From: AC-50 sp035640455
GTDB taxonomy: Bacteria > Actinomycetota > Thermoleophilia > Gaiellales > Gaiellaceae
Assembly (NCBI GenBank): GCA_035640455.1
Contig: DASQWB010000106.1
Span: 1 to 28,961, forward strand
Direction of reading: 5' to 3'
Length of the DNA stretch: 28,961 nucleotides
Part shown: one piece after another, positions 20,141-28,863 of the stretch
Layout: each line of letters starts with the position of its first letter
How positions within the stretch are numbered: position 1 is the stretch's first letter
Made by a program: the position numbers and the translations under genes
Notes under the pieces: generated by a model
Told to the model about the DNA's origin: nothing
The model's database searches: none
Seen by the model: only the letters and a program-made list of their open reading frames with translations

Positions 20141-20146
20141 AGCCTA
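20141..20146 (-). promoter_or_regulatory. Putative -10 box of the selenoprotein operon
   Basis: TAGGCT on the minus strand ends 9 nt before ATG 20131, with no Shine-Dalgarno. The same hexamer precedes the cupin and the 48-aa gene. Confidence 0.4.
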
Positions 20147-20170
20147 CGCGCGCAGACCGAGCGACTCGTG

Positions 20171-22981
20171 CTACGAGGCGATTGCGGTGCTGCGCCCGCG
20201 AGGGTCTTGCTCGAACGAGGCCGGCTTGTGGAGGGCCTGGTCCAGAACGGCAAATTCGCTCGCGATGCTCGCAGTGTCGTAGCCCCTGGCTCGCTCCTCC
20301 GCGAGCACCCGCTCGAGCGCTTCTACGCAATGAGGGCAGAACTGCGTCGCAGCGCCCGCCCGAAGCTCCAGCATCGCCTCGTCCAGTGGTCGTCCCGCGC
20401 GATAGAGCCTCGATGTCAGCATCGAGTCGAGAGCGTCCACGACGTGGATGATCCGCGCGCCGAGTGGAATCTCGTTGCCTGCCAGGCCGGCGGGGTAACC
20501 GCTGCCGTCCCAGCGTTCGTGGTGGTGCTGGATTGCGGGAACGGCGTCGCGGAGGAAGCCCAGCCGATCGATGATGCGAGCCCCCTCTTCCGCGTGTGCG
20601 CGCATGCGCCCCCATTCCTCTTCGGTCAGGACGCCCGGCTTGAGAAGGATCGCGTCGGGAATCGCGAGCTTGCCGATGTCGTGGAACAGCGCTGCCTGGC
20701 CGAGCACCTCGAGCTCCGCGCGAGGAAGGCCCAGCTCGCGCCCGACCAAGAGCGCGAGCCGCTGCACCCGTCGCGAGTGCCCCGCGGTGTAGGAGTCGCG
20801 GGCGTCGACGGTCGCGGCCAAGCTCTCCATCGCCGCCATCGATCGCTCCCGGAGCAGCTGGTTTGCCTGCTCGAGCGAGACGTTCTGGCGCTGGATCGTC
20901 TCCGCCGCATCGCGGAGCTTCTCGACGCTTCGGCGGGTGTGTGCCAGGTAGGCCTCCTGCGTCTTGCGGATCAGGAGAAGCGGCATCGCAAAGACGAGGA
21001 AGGCGTAGAGCCCGACCTCGTCGTAGCCGACGGCGATCACGCCGCCGATCAACCCGTAGACCAGGTAGTGCGGCAGCAGCCAGGAGAACCGATCCCACCA
21101 GCCGGTCCACCAGCGACCGCCGTCCTCGAGTGCGAGCGCAAAGCCGAGGAGCCCGGTGTTGGTGCCGAAGTAGGCGATCCCCGCGACCACCCCGGCGGCC
21201 ACGACGCCGAGACCGCCCCACCGGAAGAGCTCGAAGACTCCAACGGCGCTCAAGGATGCAATCGAGAGCGCTCCGACGTTGAAGACGAGGCGATAGAAAG
21301 GTGGCCGACGAGCGCTCCAGTCGACGACCGCCGTCGTGACGGCGAGTGCGAGCGCGATTCGCGGCCCGAAGAGAGCAGCGCCGGCGAGCGCGCCGACGGC
21401 GCCGACGGAGATGGAGCCGTCGGGCACCTCGAGGGCCAGCGCCTGTCCGACGCCGGCGAGCATGGCTATCGCGAGCATGCCCAGCAGATCGCGGTTGTGC
21501 CCGAAGAGAATCCCTGCGGCGCCGGCCGCCGTGCCGACGATGCCGACGAGGCCGACGAGCGCAGCGAGACGGCCTGAGCACGGGAAGAGCTCTCGCGAGG
21601 GTCGGACCTGATGTGCAGGCGGCCGGCGCCTCTCCTCGTGTGGAATCGTCTGGCTCGCGCGTTCTGTCGGCGCACGGCGCTGGTTGACGGACGCCAGGCT
21701 GACGAGTCGCGTCCGCCGCTCCTCCGGGATCAGCAGCGGCTCGGCGCTCGCGCCGAGGACGCGGTTCCGCCCTTGCAGCTTCGCCCGGTAGACGGCAACG
21801 TCGGCGTTGTGGATGAGCTCGTTCCGGCTCGTGCCGTCTCGAGGAAAGGCGGCGACGCCGATCGAGATCGTGGCTGTGATCGGCTCGTTCGACGTCTCGA
21901 CCGAGAATCTGCTCTGGGCGACAGAGCGTCGAATCCGCTCTGCGATCTCGAGAGCCGTCTCCCGCTCGGTCTCCGGAAGCAAGATGCTGAACTCCTCGCC
22001 CCCGAAGCGTGCGGGCACGTCGTAGTGCCGCAGCTCCTTGCGGAAGATGCCGGCGATGCCCTCCAAGACGGCGTCGCCGGCGAGGTGGCCGTACGAGTTG
22101 TTGATCTCGCGCAGAAGGTCGAGGTCGACCATGAGCAGGGAGAGCGGCCGCTCCATGCGACGCGCGCGCTCGAGCTCGTCCTCGACGGCGGCGGTGAAGT
22201 GGCGGACGTTGAACAGGCCCGTCTTCGGGTCGATCCGAGCTTCCGCTTCCAATGCAGGCACGGCGAGCGACCGATGGATCAGAAGCAGAGGAGCAAGGGC
22301 AAGGCCGACCAGCCAGAGGTTCGCGTGCGACGTCACGGTCAACGTGATCCCGAGCGCCCCGAGCACGAGGTCCGTGGAGAGGCTCTCGAAGGTGAAGAGC
22401 CCGCTCGCGCGCCAGGAATGGCCGCGGCCGAGACGCAGCATCAGGGCGAGGAGCACGTGGTTGGCCGCGACGAGCACGACGGCGGCAACGATCCAGGCGG
22501 CGGCGGACCGGAGCCGGTCATCCGAGATCAACCACGACGCGCGGAGGACAGCGTGAGCGCCTGCGGCGGCCGCCAGCAGGTTGAGTGCGTAGTTCGCGAT
22601 GTTGAAGCTCTGGATGTACCAGGCATAACGCTCCTTCAGCCACTCGGGCACGTGCTGGACGAGCGCGACCAGGGGAAGGAGCGCGGGCGGGAGGAGCAGC
22701 GCGGCGGGTATGAGGAAGACAATCGTCGTGTGGTACGACTGGTTGCGGGGCGTGATCACCACGAAGAGCTGCGTGATTGCAGCGGCCGTCGCCAGCAACG
22801 CGAAGGTGGCGAGCTGGTCGCCACTCAGATCGCCGTCGTGAAGCCGTAGGAGGAGGTGTGCGGCAAGCGCGCCGGCCGCCGTCAGAACGACGAGCAGGTA
22901 TGCCATTGCGCGGCCCGGCAGCCCCGGCTGGTCCCACCCTTGCGGCACGCCGCTGGCTTCCGTTCTTCCGGTGTCGCTCAC
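20171..22981 (-). CDS. Membrane-bound GGDEF and HD-GYP protein (c-di-GMP synthesis and hydrolysis in one chain)
   Basis: The protein is 936 aa from GTG 22981, which has AGGACC just upstream; TTG 23017 and ATG 22906 are alternatives. A first membrane domain with about 7 helices occupies residues 25-240. A GGDEF domain follows (about 245-410) with an intact GGEEF at 327-331 and an RHYD inhibitory site at its usual distance, so diguanylate cyclase activity is expected. A second membrane domain (about 450-690) comes next, then a coiled-coil-like linker. The C-terminal HD-GYP domain has HSRRVQRLA, ALFHDIGKLAIPD and HHHERWDGSGYPAGL, an intact phosphodiesterase signature. Two complete TM sensor-plus-output halves in one polypeptide suggest fusion of two ancestral genes. 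Confidence 0.92.
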   Translation of the reverse strand: MSDTGRTEASGVPQGWDQPGLPGRAMAYLLVVLTAAGALAAHLLLRLHDGDLSGDQLATFALLATAAAITQLFVVITPRNQSYHTTIVFLIPAALLLPPALLPLVALVQHVPEWLKERYAWYIQSFNIANYALNLLAAAAGAHAVLRASWLISDDRLRSAAAWIVAAVVLVAANHVLLALMLRLGRGHSWRASGLFTFESLSTDLVLGALGITLTVTSHANLWLVGLALAPLLLIHRSLAVPALEAEARIDPKTGLFNVRHFTAAVEDELERARRMERPLSLLMVDLDLLREINNSYGHLAGDAVLEGIAGIFRKELRHYDVPARFGGEEFSILLPETERETALEIAERIRRSVAQSRFSVETSNEPITATISIGVAAFPRDGTSRNELIHNADVAVYRAKLQGRNRVLGASAEPLLIPEERRTRLVSLASVNQRRAPTERASQTIPHEERRRPPAHQVRPSRELFPCSGRLAALVGLVGIVGTAAGAAGILFGHNRDLLGMLAIAMLAGVGQALALEVPDGSISVGAVGALAGAALFGPRIALALAVTTAVVDWSARRPPFYRLVFNVGALSIASLSAVGVFELFRWGGLGVVAAGVVAGIAYFGTNTGLLGFALALEDGGRWWTGWWDRFSWLLPHYLVYGLIGGVIAVGYDEVGLYAFLVFAMPLLLIRKTQEAYLAHTRRSVEKLRDAAETIQRQNVSLEQANQLLRERSMAAMESLAATVDARDSYTAGHSRRVQRLALLVGRELGLPRAELEVLGQAALFHDIGKLAIPDAILLKPGVLTEEEWGRMRAHAEEGARIIDRLGFLRDAVPAIQHHHERWDGSGYPAGLAGNEIPLGARIIHVVDALDSMLTSRLYRAGRPLDEAMLELRAGAATQFCPHCVEALERVLAEERARGYDTASIASEFAVLDQALHKPASFEQDPRGRSTAIAS

Positions 22982-23083
22982 GTTAGGTCCTGTCGACGTC
23001 TCCGGGCCCTGTCTCAAGCCCGGTCGCGGCCCTTCAAGGGCCGCGACCGATGCTCGTTCGGTGGGCGGTTCACGCCGAGCAGC

Positions 23084-24787
23084 TCACCCGACCCAGATCA
23101 GGCTCGACCACGAGGCGTCGGGTAGCGAACCGTCGCTCGTGGTCCCGGACGACCAGGAGGCGCTGCTCCAGGAAGCGCTGCTCCAGGAGGCCGAGCTCCA
23201 CGAAGCCGAGCTCCACGAAGCCGAGCTCCACGAAGCTGAGCTCCACGAAGCGCTGTTCCAGGATGCATTGGCCTTCGCCGCGCTCGACCAGCTGGCCGCG
23301 TCGAACGTGCGGCCACCGTTCGGGTCGGTGACGACATATGCGTTGAGGCCGGCGTTTGGGTTCGGCGGAGCGCCGACTGCGGCTGCCGCAGTGGCCTGCG
23401 CCTCGCCCACGCCGAGCGCGTAGCTGCCGGTGACGGTGCCGGGCACGGCCGCCGTCAGCATCAACGCTCCCTTGACGTCGTCCGGTGTCCAGCTCGGGTG
23501 CAGGGCGAGCAAGTCGGCGGCGATGCCTGAGACGACGGGCGCCGCGAAGGAGGTGCCGGACATCCACATGTATCCGGGAGCGACAATCCGCTCCGGATGC
23601 TGCGCATACATGGTCGCCGCCGTCGGGACGGGCCCGTTCATGTAGCGGCCGGGCGCCCCGAGCTCGGGCTTCGCGAAGCCGTCGAGGGTGTACCCGTACG
23701 CCGACCAAGGCGCGTTGAAGTCGTCCGTCGTCCCGACTGTGCCGTTGATGTCGGCGGCGCCGACGGTGATCGTGAAAGGATCGTTGGCCGGTGCGTAAGG
23801 GAGGCCGCTCGGCTGGCCGTTGGTCGCGAAGTTGCCGGCCGCCGTGACGACGACCACACCCGAGAACCAGAGCTTCTCGACCGCCTGGTCGAGCGGGTCG
23901 TACATGAAGCTGGCGTTCGTGCCGGCGAGCAGCGAGAAGTTCGCGACGCGGATGTTGTACTTGTCCTTGTTCTTGTAGATCCAGTCGCAGGCGCTGAGAA
24001 CGTCGCTCTCCGTGCCGGCACCGGTGTCGTCGAGAACGTCGAGCGAGACGATGCTGGCTCCCGGAGCCGCGCCGGAGTAGCCGGCCGCCTGGCCGGCCGC
24101 GATTCCGGCCACCAACGTCCCGTGGCCGAACCCGTCGGTGCCCTTGGTGTTGCCGGTGTTGGCGGCGACGAAGTTCAGCTGGGCGATCACTCGCGCGCCG
24201 AAGTCCGCCGCGCGCGTCGCGTCCACGCCCGAGTCCACCACCGCGATCGCCGGCGCGCTGGGGGCAGAGGAGTAGTAGCTCGAGACCTGGGCGACGTCGG
24301 GCCAGAGCTGCAGGTTCGAGAGCGCGGTCTCCCCGACCTTGGAGTCCTGGACGATCGACGCAATCGTTGGGTTCTTGGCCAGCGCCTGGATCGCCGCGCC
24401 GCTCATCGTGGCGGCCACGCCGTTGATGACGGAGTACTGGGCCTTGATCGAGCCGCTCGGGTTCTTCTGGATCGCGCTGGTGGTCGCGGTCGCGACAGTG
24501 CTCGCGGCCTGGCCTCGGGCACCCTTGACGATTACTTTGTAGAGCGCTGTCGGCTTCGCCTTCGTTGCGCTTGACAGGCTCGTGGTCATGAACGCGGTGT
24601 AGGTCGTTCCTCCCGCGCTCGCCGCCGGTGCGCCGACGAGGACGACGGGCAGGGTGAGGAGGACGATCAGCGCCGCCAGCGCGTTCCGGCTTCCGCCCCA
24701 GAGCGCGTTCTTTCGCTCGCCGCCGCCGCTCCTGCCCCAGAGGGCGCTCGATTTGGTGTCGCGAGGGACTCCGTAGGATTGCCGCAT
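23084..24787 (-). CDS. Secreted subtilisin-like serine protease (S8) with C-terminal ASWSS repeats
   Basis: The 567-aa protein starts at ATG 24787 with AAGGAG 9 nt upstream. An unusual 34-residue hydrophilic lead containing SSALWGRSGGG and NALWGGSRNAL precedes a hydrophobic export segment (about 35-57) ending APAASA. An inhibitor-I9-like propeptide follows (YKVIVKG to about 155). The catalytic triad is visible: Asp in AIAVVDSGVD, His in GFGHGTLVAGIAAG, Ser in MSGTSFAAPVVSG; the oxyanion Asn lies in VTAAGNFATNG. The C-terminus (residues about 490-567) ends with ASWNS plus seven ASWSS units and DASWSSLIWVG. The Trp/Ser repeat could be a surface-attachment or sorting tail. Export and autoprocessing follow from family knowledge. 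Confidence 0.93.
   Translation of the reverse strand: MRQSYGVPRDTKSSALWGRSGGGERKNALWGGSRNALAALIVLLTLPVVLVGAPAASAGGTTYTAFMTTSLSSATKAKPTALYKVIVKGARGQAASTVATATTSAIQKNPSGSIKAQYSVINGVAATMSGAAIQALAKNPTIASIVQDSKVGETALSNLQLWPDVAQVSSYYSSAPSAPAIAVVDSGVDATRAADFGARVIAQLNFVAANTGNTKGTDGFGHGTLVAGIAAGQAAGYSGAAPGASIVSLDVLDDTGAGTESDVLSACDWIYKNKDKYNIRVANFSLLAGTNASFMYDPLDQAVEKLWFSGVVVVTAAGNFATNGQPSGLPYAPANDPFTITVGAADINGTVGTTDDFNAPWSAYGYTLDGFAKPELGAPGRYMNGPVPTAATMYAQHPERIVAPGYMWMSGTSFAAPVVSGIAADLLALHPSWTPDDVKGALMLTAAVPGTVTGSYALGVGEAQATAAAAVGAPPNPNAGLNAYVVTDPNGGRTFDAASWSSAAKANASWNSASWSSASWSSASWSSASWSSASWSSASWSSASWSSGTTSDGSLPDASWSSLIWVG
23147..23266 (-). repeat. 15-bp tandem repeat encoding ASWSS units
   Basis: Eight 15-bp units encode ASWNS once and ASWSS seven times. 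Three central units are near-identical (GCTTCGTGGAGCTCG) while the outer ones use other serine codons. This indicates both recent unit duplication and selection on the peptide. Confidence 0.85.
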
Positions 24788-24927
24788 CTCGGTGAACTCC
24801 TTCTTCCTGTCCGCGCCGGGCCGCGCGCGGAGCCGCAGTGGAATAGCCTCACCGTAGGCGGAACGTCGGCAGCGGCCTCCCCCGGAGGGGGCATCTGCAG
24901 GCGCGGCGCCCTCGGACGCCCGCCGCG

Positions 24928-26601
24928 TCAGACTCGGTCCGCGAGCGAGAGCTCGACCTTCCCTTCGGCGCGGCGTATCTCCCCCACGCGCACCGCGATT
25001 GGATCGCCGAGCCGGTAGCTGCGTCCTCCGCGCCGGCCTCGTAACGCGGTCGCGAGCTCGTTGAGCTCGAAGTAATCGCCGGGCAGGCGGCGCGCCGGCA
25101 GGAAGCCCTCGTAGACCTCGCCGAAGCGGACGAACAGGCCGGAGCCGATGACGCTGATGATCTCGCCCTCGTACGGGCTTTCCCAGCCGCGCTCGAAGAG
25201 CTCCGCCTCCAGGAGCCAGGCGAGGCAGAGCTCGTCGGCGAAGTACTCGACCTCGGCCGCCTCGCGCTCGCGAGCCGACGTGTGCTCGGCGAGATCGGCC
25301 AGGTCCTTCGGCGGCGGATCGTCGGCGGCGCCCAGCTCGCGCAGGAGCGCGCGGTGGCACACAAGGTCGGGATAACGCCGGATCGGCGAGGTGAAGTGGC
25401 AGTAGGCCGGGCTCGCGAGACCGGAGTGGCCGAGGTTCCGAGGGTCGTAGCGCGCCTGCTTGAGCGAGCGCAGGACGAGCGCCGGAAACGCCTCCCTCCC
25501 CCGCCCCGACCGGGCCACGTACTCGGCCACCGCCTCGCTCGCCGCGCCCGCGATCCGCGCCGCCTCGGCAGGCGAGAGCAGCTCGTCCTCGGGCGCCGGC
25601 GGCGTCGGCACCTCGAGGTCGGCGAGCCGCGCCAACAGGAGCGCGATCGCCTGCGGATCCGGCCGTTCGTGTACGCGGTACAGCGTCTCGCGCCGCCGCC
25701 CGGCGAGGAGGCTCGCCACGGCCTCGTTGGCGCGAATCATCAGCTCCTCGACGAGCGCGTGCGCGCGCGGCTCCACCTGCCGCCACGCGCGCTCGACGCC
25801 GCCGCGGCCGTCGAAGGCGAACTCGATCTCCGGCGACTCGATCCGCAGCGCGCCGCGCGCGAAGCGGGCGCGGCGCAGGCCGGCGCTGAGCTCCTCGGCG
25901 AGCTCGAGCCCCGCCGCGACCTCCGGCTCCGCGTCGCGCCGCTCGGCCCGGCCGTACGTCAGCCGCGCCCTGCTGCGGATGACCGAGCGGTAGAAGAGCG
26001 GCTCGCCCGCCGGCGGCAGCTCGACGGTGACGCAGAGGCGGTCGACGTGCGGCCGCAGGCTGCAGAGGTCGTCCGCGAGCTCGGGCGGGAGCATCGGCGC
26101 CACGCGTCCCGGCACGTAGACCGAGTTCGCGCGCCCGGCGGCTCCGTGGTCGAGCGGCGAGCCGGCCGGGACGAACCAGGACACGTCCGCGATGTGCACC
26201 CAGGCGCGGATCCCGTCCTCCTCGCGGCGCACCGAGATCGCGTCGTCGAAGTCCTTCGCCGTCTCGGGGTCGATCGTGAAGGCGAGCTCGTCGCGGAGGT
26301 CGACCCGCCTCTCGAGGCTCGGCTCCGGCGGCTCGTACGGCTCGAACGGCTGCCGCAGGCCCCGCTCGACGAGCAGGCCATCGAGCGCCGTCTCGATCGA
26401 CCTCGCCGGCCCGAGCACCCGCTCGACGCGCGCCCGACCGCGCCCGCAGTCGCGCCGGACGGCGGCGAGGTCGCCCGGGCCGGCCTCGCCGAGCCCCTTG
26501 CGGTCGAGGACGAGCGGCACGCCCGGCTCGAAGAACGGCTCCCCGACGACGAGCTTGCCACGCCGAGCGACCTCGACGACGATGAGAGGCCCCGCGCTCA
26601 G
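24928..26601 (-). CDS. RNase II/RNase R family 3'-5' exoribonuclease
   Basis: The RNB catalytic domain is clear: AFTIDPETAKDFDDAISVRR contains the metal-binding aspartates, followed by WVHIADVSWFVPAGS, SVYVPGRVAPMLP and LARNLGHS-like ARYDPRNLGHSGLASPAYCHFTSPIRRYPDL. A C-terminal S1 domain (YEGEIISVIGSGLFVRFGEVYEGFLP) binds RNA. The N-terminal cold-shock domains are reduced, so at about 557 aa it is shorter than E. coli RNase R. The start is uncertain: no ATG/GTG/TTG lies near the expected N-terminus. CTG 26601 overlaps the upstream gene's end, whereas GTG 26769 would need a 55-codon junk-like extension overlapping that gene. CTG 26601 is preferred. It degrades structured RNA and may act with SmpB/tmRNA. 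Confidence 0.88.
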   Translation of the reverse strand: MSAGPLIVVEVARRGKLVVGEPFFEPGVPLVLDRKGLGEAGPGDLAAVRRDCGRGRARVERVLGPARSIETALDGLLVERGLRQPFEPYEPPEPSLERRVDLRDELAFTIDPETAKDFDDAISVRREEDGIRAWVHIADVSWFVPAGSPLDHGAAGRANSVYVPGRVAPMLPPELADDLCSLRPHVDRLCVTVELPPAGEPLFYRSVIRSRARLTYGRAERRDAEPEVAAGLELAEELSAGLRRARFARGALRIESPEIEFAFDGRGGVERAWRQVEPRAHALVEELMIRANEAVASLLAGRRRETLYRVHERPDPQAIALLLARLADLEVPTPPAPEDELLSPAEAARIAGAASEAVAEYVARSGRGREAFPALVLRSLKQARYDPRNLGHSGLASPAYCHFTSPIRRYPDLVCHRALLRELGAADDPPPKDLADLAEHTSAREREAAEVEYFADELCLAWLLEAELFERGWESPYEGEIISVIGSGLFVRFGEVYEGFLPARRLPGDYFELNELATALRGRRGGRSYRLGDPIAVRVGEIRRAEGKVELSLADRV

Positions 26602-26602
26602 C

Positions 26603-27136
26603 TCACCAGCTCTCGCGCCAGACGTACCACGGCCCGTCGAGGTGCTCGTAGGCGTCCTCGCCGCCGACGCTCGCCGGCTCGCCCTTCGGGCTGTACGCGA
26701 ACCCGGTCGCGTCGAGGAAGCCCGAGCCGGAGACGAGGAACCGCATGCCGCCGGGGATCTTCTCGACACGACTCGTCGGCCACAGGCCGATCCGGCGGAT
26801 TGAGCGAGCCTCCTCCGGATGCGCGACGACGCGCTTCGCGGCGGAGTTCATCGCGGGCCGGCTGAGCCGGTAGTGCACGTGCAGGGGCACGTGGATGTAG
26901 AGCAGCGCGCCGACGAGCGGCACGAGTGCCGGGACGACGAAGTCCGGGGGCCCGAGAGCGAAGAGCGAGCGGCGCACGAGGGCGCGGGCGCCGATCGACA
27001 CGAGCCACACAGTGAGGACGAGGAGCCACGCGACCGCGACCCCGAGCAGCAGGAAGAAGTAGCCGTCCGGCGCGCTCTCGGCGTAGAAGGTCGCGGCGAC
27101 GAGCGCCCCGAGGAGCCCCGTCCAGACCGCTCGCAA
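26603..27136 (-). CDS. Membrane protein of unknown function
   Basis: The 177-aa protein starts at TTG 27136; no other start fits before the first TM helix. Three hydrophobic segments (GLLGALVAATFYAES, FLLLGVAVAWLLVLTVWLVS and VVPALVPLVGALLYIHV) are followed by a roughly 90-residue soluble part. That part contains AAKRVVAHPEEARSIRRIG and a Gly/Asp-rich end (DAYEHLDGPWYVWRESW). It lies 8 bp after ftsX and just before the RNase gene, which suggests one transcript with ftsEX. No family is recognised. Confidence 0.75.
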   Translation of the reverse strand: MRAVWTGLLGALVAATFYAESAPDGYFFLLLGVAVAWLLVLTVWLVSIGARALVRRSLFALGPPDFVVPALVPLVGALLYIHVPLHVHYRLSRPAMNSAAKRVVAHPEEARSIRRIGLWPTSRVEKIPGGMRFLVSGSGFLDATGFAYSPKGEPASVGGEDAYEHLDGPWYVWRESW

Positions 27137-27144
27137 CGGCGGCC

Positions 27145-28017
27145 TCAGATCTTGAGGAAGCGGCGGAGCGTGATCCCGGAGCCGGCGGCCCCGAGAGCGA
27201 GACCGACCCCGAGCAGCGCGAGCGCGTTCAGGGCGAAGGGAATCGCGCTGACGTCGTCGCCCGCGTCGACGCGGCCGAGGATCGTCGGCAGCACGAGCTC
27301 CTTGCCGAGGAGGAGCAACACCACCGCCGTCAGCGAGCCGACGAGGCCGCAGATCAGCCCCTCGAGCATGAAGGGGCCGCGGACGAACCAGTTCGTCGCG
27401 CCGACGAGCTTCATCACCTCGATCTCACGCCGTCGCGAGAAGATCGAGAGCCGAATCGTGTTGGCGATCAGGAGCGTCGCCGCCACGAGCAGGATGGCGA
27501 CGGCGATCACGAACACGAGCTCGATCACGTGCGCGACGCGCAGGATCCGCTTCGCGGTCTTCTTGCCGTAGTTGACGACGTCGACTCCGGGCGGATGCGG
27601 CGTGAAGCTGCGGAAGATCGCGTCCGCGTACTCGGCCCTCTTCGGCTCCACCTCCTCGGAGGCGGGGAGCGGGTTCGAGGGCAGCGCGCCGGCCTTGAAG
27701 AGGTCGGGGAAGCGCTTCTTCATCCGGGCGAGCGCCTCCTCTTTCGAGACGAATGTGTACTTCTTCACGCGCGGATCTCGGTCGAGCTTCGCGGCGACGG
27801 CGTTGATCTGCTTCGCGGAGGCGTCCTGCGTGAAGTAGACCTTGACGATGACCTCCTTCTTCACGTGGTCGCTCCACGAGACGACCCACGTGCCGAGAGC
27901 GATCAGGACACCGAGGAGGAACATCCCGATCAGGACGGTCATCGTCGCGGCGAGCGTCGTCGAGGCGCTGGCGCGCAGCGAGCGCAGCGCCTCCGAGACG
28001 AGCATGCGCGCCCTCAT
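27145..28017 (-). CDS. ftsX: Cell division protein FtsX
   Basis: The 290-aa membrane subunit of the FtsEX complex couples cytoplasmic ATP hydrolysis to peptidoglycan hydrolase activation at the septum. It has the FtsX plan: a cytoplasmic N-terminus (LVSEALRSLRASASTTLAAT), TM1, and an extracellular domain of about 115 residues with KKEVIVKVYF, AVAAKLDRDPRVKKYTFVSKEEAL and a basic end. Three more TM helices follow, with SIFSRRREIEVMKLVGATNWFVRGPF between TM2 and TM3. ATG 28017 overlaps the ftsE stop (ATGA), the standard ftsE-ftsX coupling. Confidence 0.96.
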   Translation of the reverse strand: MRARMLVSEALRSLRASASTTLAATMTVLIGMFLLGVLIALGTWVVSWSDHVKKEVIVKVYFTQDASAKQINAVAAKLDRDPRVKKYTFVSKEEALARMKKRFPDLFKAGALPSNPLPASEEVEPKRAEYADAIFRSFTPHPPGVDVVNYGKKTAKRILRVAHVIELVFVIAVAILLVAATLLIANTIRLSIFSRRREIEVMKLVGATNWFVRGPFMLEGLICGLVGSLTAVVLLLLGKELVLPTILGRVDAGDDVSAIPFALNALALLGVGLALGAAGSGITLRRFLKI

Positions 28018-28697
28018 TCGGAGGCGTATCCTCCGCGCCGCTCGTCACGCGCGAGCCGCCCGTCCTCGAGGGCGATCACCCGCTTGCGCATCTTGTCGAC
28101 CATCTCCCGGTCGTGCGTGACCATGAGGATCGTGGTCCCCGAGCGGTTGATGCGGTAGAGGAGCTGCATGATCCCGACCGAGGTGTCGGGATCGAGGTTC
28201 CCGGTCGGCTCGTCGCAGACGAGGAGCGGCGGATGGTTCACGAAGGCGCGCGCGATCGAGACGCGCTGCTGCTCGCCGCCCGAGAGCTCGTCGGGGTACG
28301 AGTTCATCCGCTGCGCGAGCCCGACGAGGTTCAGCACCTCCGGGACCTTGCGGCGGATCGACGCCTTGCTCTCGCCCTGCACCTTGAGCGCATAGGCGAC
28401 GTTCTCGGCCGCGGTGCGGTTCGGGAGCAGCTTGAAGTCCTGGAAGACGCAGCCGACGTTGCGGCGGAGCAGCGGCACCTTCGAGCGCTTGAGGCGCGCG
28501 AGGTCGCGGCCGCCGACGATGATCCTGCCCGCCGTGGGCTCGAGCTCCTTCAGGAGCAGCCGCACCATCGTCGACTTGCCCGAGCCGGAGGCGCCGACGA
28601 CGAAGACGAACTCGCCCTTCTCGATCACGAAGCTCACGTCCTGGAGCGCCTGGACGCCGAGCTCGTACGTCTTCGAGACCCCTTCGAAGACGATCAT
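28014..28697 (-). CDS. ftsE: Cell division ATP-binding protein FtsE
   Basis: The 227-aa ABC ATPase starts at ATG 28697. The Walker A motif is GASGSGKST (35-43), the Q-loop lies in GCVFQDFKLLPNRT, the signature is LSGGEQQRV, Walker B is LLVCDEPTGNLDP and the switch histidine is in MVTHDREMV. The short LPNRTAAENVAYAL region is typical of FtsE rather than a transporter ATPase. It partners with FtsX immediately downstream and lies downstream of prfB as in most actinobacteria. Confidence 0.97.
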   Translation of the reverse strand: MIVFEGVSKTYELGVQALQDVSFVIEKGEFVFVVGASGSGKSTMVRLLLKELEPTAGRIIVGGRDLARLKRSKVPLLRRNVGCVFQDFKLLPNRTAAENVAYALKVQGESKASIRRKVPEVLNLVGLAQRMNSYPDELSGGEQQRVSIARAFVNHPPLLVCDEPTGNLDPDTSVGIMQLLYRINRSGTTILMVTHDREMVDKMRKRVIALEDGRLARDERRGGYASE

Positions 28698-28835
28698 CGC
28701 CCCCGCGCTCGACGGCTGCGGCGGCTGCTCGCGCTCGACGGGGCGGGGGAGTGTTGGTGCGGAGGTCAGGTCTTCACCGGGGGTCGGAAGGGCGGACGAG
28801 CAATCCGCGCCGGTTAGGGCCGTAGCAAGCCCAGG

Positions 28836-28863
28836 AGTCTAACGAAACCTGCGGCTTACACAA
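28836..28863 (-). promoter_or_regulatory. Candidate promoter of the ftsEX operon
   Basis: On the minus strand TTGTGT (28863-28858) is 16 bp from TAGACT (28841-28836), at the 3' end of prfB. A transcript from here would have an untranslated leader of roughly 130 nt before ftsE. Confidence 0.4.

Noticed and set aside
23147..23266. CRISPR-like or minisatellite array
   Set aside because: Units are 15 bp, in frame, without spacers, and encode a regular ASWSS peptide tail.
24788..24927. Riboswitch or terminator in the region between the RNase and protease genes
   Set aside because: There is a short CCCCC/GGGGG stem (24879-24891) but no U-tract, and I could not match any known riboswitch core such as c-di-GMP or c-di-AMP.
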